Below, one piece after another: positions 7,401 through 10,087 of a DNA stretch of 10,087 nucleotides. The notes under the pieces were generated by a model, which did not search any database, was not told the origin of the DNA, and saw nothing but the letters and a program-made list of their open reading frames with translations. Positions within the stretch are counted from its first letter, which is position 1; the number at the start of each line of letters is the position of its first letter. Source of the DNA: an uncultured Ruminococcus sp. (GTDB taxonomy: Bacteria > Bacillota > Clostridia > Oscillospirales > Ruminococcaceae); contig CAMNMO010000079.1 of the NCBI GenBank assembly GCA_946544695.1, forward strand, positions 1 through 10,087. The letters run 5' to 3'. A program made the position numbers and the translations under genes.

Positions 7401-7661
7401 AAACTTTATTATCGCTGACTTCAGAAAAAGCTCGAATGGCATACCGTTCACAGTCACAAAGCCGCAAGCCACTATGGGCACGCCTATCAGCACTATGATG
7501 AACGGAAGTATATCCTCGTTTATAAATTGCTTACCGAACAAATGCAGCGGAACACCTATGCCCAGCGCCAGTCCTATCGTGACCGCCTGGCGGCAGGTCA
7601 GACCCAGCACTATCTTTTCTTTATATTCTCGTATATCCTTTGGGATAACTATCTGTATCAT
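4404..7661 (-). CDS. PrgI-VirB4 fusion, type IV secretion ATPase
   Basis: A 1085-residue protein joining two usually separate subunits. Residues 1-105 are a PrgI-type inner-membrane domain: a short N-terminal segment, the GLTCRQ motif (20-25), then helices at about 24-42 and 51-70. A Lys/Glu-rich linker of about 145 residues follows. Residues from about 255 are a full VirB4/TraE ATPase of normal family length (about 830): Walker A GSAGSGKS (682-689, Lys688), Walker B TYADEIHVLF with Asp915 and Glu916, GITQDCEDLL (946-955), NSDFVLMLSQ (966-975), and the C-terminal APGSGLL motif. VirB4 proteins power pilus or channel assembly and substrate transfer at the membrane; PrgI is regarded as the VirB3 counterpart. 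The start lies 12 bp after the VirB6 stop, with TAAGGAG serving as stop and ribosome binding site. A slippery A AAA AAG lies at the domain boundary. Confidence 0.95.
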   Translation of the reverse strand: MIQIVIPKDIREYKEKIVLGLTCRQAVTIGLALGIGVPLHLFGKQFINEDILPFIIVLIGVPIVACGFVTVNGMPFELFLKSAIIKFLKFPVKRIYKSDNKWRRDLKDMYPEKTLDKKEKKLQEEASFEKLFLCLEAEENGEELRMKDIKNSDLVTVKIKEKVEKAKKEAADKKKSSKESKFDKLKAAADEIAAKQEADPEYVPDKKEGAMLRKYNNEVLKRRKEVVRDGVKEIKKKNDGMLKRKKAKTFIPKSAQDTLPYITDFDNGLFEVEEGVYSKCYRLKDVNFTNIKEEEQEQIFVRWGEFLNFFSEDIYLSITIDNRIVSESEMLENVHYHMRNDDFDVHRKEYNHVMDIAVAKSKKNIRQEKMFTVSMKADSPFEAEMKFLRMENAIQKNLTPIGSNARLMSTTERLELLHDKFRKGREGTFRINYNFLEKQGLSSKDYVAPSSFSGMDKKDYFKIDDGFYRCLYISNLPASMSTDFIQEFVDVDFPLMTTVCIEPIASDKTLKMVGRNYASMKNDEIKYEKRAAKSGYSKAFLPPNLERSIEQAAELMDFIQNKSQKMFFVTLACMVYGKTKEELEENCGIVMSVARKFTCQMSSFDFQQEEAMKITFPMGISPRGKLFVDKTMTTEAASLFLPFNSTELYHKNGFYYGINQVSNNIILCDRTQFKTPSGFVLGSAGSGKSFAVKREIFNVLFRDDETSVIVIDPEAEYVDFCEIFMGVPITVSPGSDVHINPMDMSENYGLDVTDDVMTTPLEVKKKKALVKKSDYIMSIVQSMMQDANGYVSITPAQKTIIDRAVQNSYHEYLSHGFDTAYLPTLKDLYNEIQSMRLTAEGAAEIADGIDYYINGSMGVFADYSNVDYNNRFVVFNIKELGEQLRQIALLIILDFIWDKMSTNFAEGRRTYTYADEIHVLFRNDFAAQYLRQLYKRGRKFGLVITGITQDCEDLLSNSVARGMISNSDFVLMLSQKSENLKALADMLKLSEDEQRYVTQSAPGSGLLFAEQVVVPFEDDFPTTSYLYKLISTKFGEERNIDDIRKYVAQLIENNGKGDADMEFTDELIKTNIVKEGSKREDLEAV
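7234..7240 (-). promoter_or_regulatory. Possible internal ribosome binding site in the PrgI-VirB4 gene
   Basis: GAGAGGA lies 7 nt before an in-frame ATG (7226-7224, Met146) in the linker between the PrgI and VirB4 domains. Initiation there would give a 940-residue VirB4 without membrane helices. A second in-frame ATG at 7031 (Met211) also follows AAGGAAGG. Lys/Glu codons resemble such sites by chance, so this is tentative. Confidence 0.3.
7299..7305 (-). other. Candidate -1 frameshift (slippage) site at the PrgI/VirB4 domain boundary
   Basis: The zero frame reads GAA AAA AAG CTT, so the heptamer A AAA AAG is in the phase used by the dnaX frameshift site; seven consecutive A bases (7306-7300) could also allow RNA polymerase slippage. 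A -1 shift gives seven new codons (ASGGSKL) and TGA at 7278-7276, hence a 128-residue product made of residues 1-121 plus seven. Directly after the site, GCTTC and GAAGC can form a 5-bp stem with a 5-base loop. I saw no Shine-Dalgarno-like stimulator upstream. The other AAA AAG pairs I checked in this gene are preceded by G or T, not A. Confidence 0.35.
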
Positions 7662-7673
7662 GATCGGTTCTCC

Positions 7674-8591
7674 TTATCCTTCGCCCACTATCTTGCTTGC
7701 CCACTGACCTGATTTGAGCATGCCCATGACCATCATAAGCCCTGCCATAAGCATGGTAAACGCCAGCGAAGAAAGGTCGTTGGCATCTTTGGCTTCATTG
7801 ACTGCCTTTGTAAGAAAAGCTTCAAACAGCTGTACCGACAGCACCATTATAGGTCCCTGCAATGCGCAGGCACAGTATGAAGCAAAGAACCTTTTGGGTA
7901 TCCTGCCGTGATCCAGCAGCAGCATGCCGCAGGGCAGCGGATACATCATGCGGTACATGGTCAGCTCGAACATTCTGCCATACGCCATGACCACACCCAC
8001 ATAGAGTATTATCTTGATAGCCAGCAGCGGCAGCAGCAGTGTTACCAGCGGCACGATAGCCTGTATGAAATTCAGGTCGTTCAGCGTATTCTGAATTATT
8101 TCCACTATCTTATCCACATTGCCCGATACAGTAGCATCTGAAAGCACGAGCGTATTATTACCATCAGCTGCATTCACAACAGTCACAGTATTATTCCTTG
8201 TAGCCGCAGTTACAAGATCGTTTGCCGTAGCTGTCAGTGCGTCTATGATAGTACCGCCTATGGAAAGCGCCGCCTTGGCAACAGCGAATTTCAGACCAAG
8301 CCCCACCACGTATTCAAACTTCACGCTCTCTATCTTGATGGTATATTTCAAAAATTCTATCATAAAAAGCACGCCGCAGATAACTGTCGCATAATTTGTA
8401 AGAACGCTCGTTATGCCCATCGAAACTCCGTCAAACGGGTTCATTGAAGGATCCATCTTTATGATAGACAACATGTCCTGTTCCTGACTCGGGATACTGC
8501 TTACAAGTGATTTGAAAAAATTCACCACCGATTCAGTAAAATCAAGTGTCACTCCGACAGCAGTCAGCCCGCCCAATGCCATACTGATCAT
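7674..8591 (-). CDS. VirB6/TrbL-like polytopic channel protein
   Basis: A 305-residue membrane protein of the conjugation channel. Hydrophobic helices lie at about 66-84, 100-120, 177-204, 238-260 and 275-293. A polar Asn/Thr-rich loop (about 130-165) separates the second and third helices. The pattern, the length and the place directly before VirB4 fit the VirB6/TrbL role, the inner-membrane part of the translocation channel. There is no signal peptide and no catalytic motif. ATG 8591 is preceded by AAGGAG ten nt upstream, and that site overlaps the TAA of the preceding gene; Met4 would be too far away. The stop codon likewise lies within the ribosome binding site of the VirB4 gene, so the three genes are probably translationally coupled. 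Assignment rests on topology and context more than on a sharp motif. Confidence 0.8.
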   Translation of the reverse strand: MISMALGGLTAVGVTLDFTESVVNFFKSLVSSIPSQEQDMLSIIKMDPSMNPFDGVSMGITSVLTNYATVICGVLFMIEFLKYTIKIESVKFEYVVGLGLKFAVAKAALSIGGTIIDALTATANDLVTAATRNNTVTVVNAADGNNTLVLSDATVSGNVDKIVEIIQNTLNDLNFIQAIVPLVTLLLPLLAIKIILYVGVVMAYGRMFELTMYRMMYPLPCGMLLLDHGRIPKRFFASYCACALQGPIMVLSVQLFEAFLTKAVNEAKDANDLSSLAFTMLMAGLMMVMGMLKSGQWASKIVGEG

Positions 8592-8605
8592 TTTCCGTTC
8601 TCTCC

Positions 8606-9838
8606 TTAATCATCATCGTCTTCTTGTTCTTTCGACTTTTTGCCCAGTCTTTTTGTTATAAGAAATGCTGTTCCGAACACAGCAATAAACACCAGCGTTA
8701 CCCAGTTGTCTTTCAGTATCCCGCCGAAATTTTCTTTGGCATTTTCTGCGGGGGTATTCTCATGAGGGCGTTTATCGGAAAAATCCATTCTTTCACTTTC
8801 GGGTACTTCCGTGTCATCAAGCGACACAACGATCCTGCTTTCTTTATGCACCACATCTTCGTCCGCTGTGACTTCTGCCGTCTCAGTGAGACCGCCGTCC
8901 TCTATCTCGTATTCAACGTTGTTTTTCATATCCATGTACACCGTGAACAGATCGGGCATGCTGCCTGTTTCCCTGCCCTGTTCCAGCAGCCACTCCCACA
9001 CGCAGCGCACCTCTTTGCCGATGGCAGTTTTAAAGCCGTCATATTCATCATTATTCTGACTGTAATCCTTAAAGCTGCCAAGACCTTCATCAATGCCGTC
9101 CACCGCATAGGGATCGGCGGGGTCCAGGAACATATACGCCCTGTATGACAGCCAGTAGCAGTAGAATGCTTCCGTCTCTGTCAGTTCTTTGTAGACTTCG
9201 GGGGTGTAGTATTTGCCTGTGCCTTCATAGAACATTTTCTTGATGAAGCTTTTGTTCAGATGGAACAGCAGTGACTGCGAAGCATCGTTTTCATCAAGCC
9301 CTATCTTTTTGGTGTTGCTGACAAACTTCTGCACCACCTGCCTTGCAGCTTCAAGATCATCAGCCTGCTGTCTGGTTATACAGCCGTCAGCCTCAGCGCC
9401 TTCTGCGATGTCCCGCTGCCGCCTGAAACTGAGGACCACCATCTCGTTCTCATTTTCAGCCATGAAGCTATCCATATCTATGCCGCCTATATCATAGCCG
9501 TCCACATCGTCCGAGAAAGTGACTGCATATATCTGATATTTATCAAGCTCGATCTCCGCCTTGAAATCATTGTCCTCATCGAGAAATACTCTTTTTTCAT
9601 CAAACTGATTTGAGAATATCATCTCAAAGTCATAGTTGCCGTCATCGAGCCATTCCTGCGGCATCATCGCCATAATGCTCACCTTGCTCGTCTCGGACTG
9701 TTTCTTTGTTTCTGTTTGTGATGAGTCGGAGCTTTTGCTTTCAGCCTTGCTGCTGTCCTGCGCATAGACCGAAGCAGGTGTAAGCACCGCCGTCATGCAG
9801 GCTCCCGCAGCTGCGATCAGCGCAACGAACTTTTTCAT
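8606..9838 (-). CDS. Secreted, C-terminally membrane-anchored protein of the conjugation operon
   Basis: A 410-residue protein of a family I do not recognise. The N-terminus is a typical signal peptide: MKK, a hydrophobic core, then a likely signal peptidase I site after ASVYA (residue 26). A Ser/Thr/Lys/Glu-rich linker (27-52) leads to a large acidic extracellular part (about 53-375) with many aromatic residues, for example EAFYCYWLSYRAYMF. A single membrane helix lies near 378-394, followed by KRLGKKSK and an acidic DDDD end, so the topology should be outside body with a short cytoplasmic tail. I see no wall-hydrolase, sortase or adhesin motif. ATG 9838 follows AAAAGGGG. It is the first complete gene of the secretion operon, 14 bp before the VirB6-like gene, so a surface or periplasm-like channel component (perhaps a VirB8-like or mating-pair protein) is possible, but unproven. 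Confidence 0.85.
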   Translation of the reverse strand: MKKFVALIAAAGACMTAVLTPASVYAQDSSKAESKSSDSSQTETKKQSETSKVSIMAMMPQEWLDDGNYDFEMIFSNQFDEKRVFLDEDNDFKAEIELDKYQIYAVTFSDDVDGYDIGGIDMDSFMAENENEMVVLSFRRQRDIAEGAEADGCITRQQADDLEAARQVVQKFVSNTKKIGLDENDASQSLLFHLNKSFIKKMFYEGTGKYYTPEVYKELTETEAFYCYWLSYRAYMFLDPADPYAVDGIDEGLGSFKDYSQNNDEYDGFKTAIGKEVRCVWEWLLEQGRETGSMPDLFTVYMDMKNNVEYEIEDGGLTETAEVTADEDVVHKESRIVVSLDDTEVPESERMDFSDKRPHENTPAENAKENFGGILKDNWVTLVFIAVFGTAFLITKRLGKKSKEQEDDDD

Positions 9839-9994
9839 TGTATTCCCCTTTTCTTTGCTCTGTTGTTCTTGTTCTTTGATACTATTTTTCTTTATGGTTA
9901 TCCCGCTGACACACCAGATCGATCGGTGTTATATCAAAGCGTAAAATACCCGGCGGTTATCATTTTCCCCCAGCCGCAGGCGAAGGGTGTATGA

Positions 9995-10087
9995 TCATTT
10001 TTTTCTTTTACAGTAAACGACATATCCGGTCTTAAAAAATACCTTATGATCATGCGCTGCTAAATGATAACGGTGCATGATGATAAA
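9995..10087 (-). CDS. Possible tail of an upstream gene, or a short ORF
   Basis: On the minus strand a frame is open from the right edge to TGA at 9995-9997. It would end YVVYCKRKK. An in-frame ATG near the edge would give only 27 residues. It may be the 3' end of the next operon gene outside the window, or chance. The 156 bp between it and the 410-residue gene holds only a weak imperfect hairpin (about 9966-9986), a lone GTAAAAT at 9941-9947 and no convincing promoter. Confidence 0.2.
   Translation of the reverse strand, partial: FIIMHRYHLAAHDHKVFFKTGYVVYCKRKK

Noticed and set aside
9956..10071. Inverted repeat GTTATCATTT and AAATGATAAC about 100 bp apart near the right edge
   Set aside because: Only 10 bp in AT-rich DNA, with no associated recombinase or terminator; chance is the simplest explanation.
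1..10087. CRISPR array, tRNA, rRNA or insertion sequence
   Set aside because: I saw no direct-repeat array, no tRNA-like fold and no transposase or terminal repeats; this was by eye, not by a program.

Overview
This 10 kb window carries seven genes, all on the minus strand, so it is read here from right to left. It is part of a conjugative element (an integrative element or a plasmid) from a Gram-positive, probably anaerobic, Firmicute. Long Lys-rich proteins, AGGAGG-type ribosome binding sites, intermediate GC and a PrgI/VirB4/VirB6 gene set point to a Ruminococcus-like gut or rumen Clostridia host. That host guess is inference. No relaxase, coupling ATPase, integrase or origin lies inside the window, so integrative element and plasmid cannot be told apart.

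The right-hand 8.4 kb (9838 to 1471) is a type IV secretion operon. The order is: a 410-residue secreted protein anchored by a C-terminal membrane helix (unknown family); a 305-residue polytopic VirB6/TrbL-like channel protein; a 1085-residue protein in which a PrgI-type membrane domain is fused to a complete VirB4 ATPase; and a 948-residue membrane protein with a basic N-terminal half, one membrane region, a Cys/His-rich outer segment, a coiled coil and a C-terminal NlpC/P60 fold. The first two junctions are 12 to 14 bp, with the stop codon embedded in the next ribosome binding site (TAAGGAG). The junction before the 948-residue gene is 86 bp and holds a perfect 9-bp hairpin.

The left-hand 1.4 kb is a control and cargo region. 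A GntR-family repressor (1377 to 841) has its own strong promoter, with an inverted repeat over the predicted start site, and ends in an intrinsic terminator. Beyond it, a second strong promoter drives a small gene of about 84 codons and a further gene that runs off the left edge. Near-identical GTAAAAT...ATTTTAC sites lie at both promoters, so the GntR protein probably controls itself and these small genes.

Three points stand out. The NlpC/P60 domain has Asp where the catalytic Cys should be, while both His positions remain. The PrgI-VirB4 fusion carries a dnaX-type A AAA AAG slip site exactly at the domain boundary; a -1 shift there would stop after seven codons and release a PrgI-sized 128-residue protein. 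A well-placed internal ribosome binding site lies 49 nt past that stop. The regulator has a clear candidate operator family, including a perfect 30-bp palindrome.
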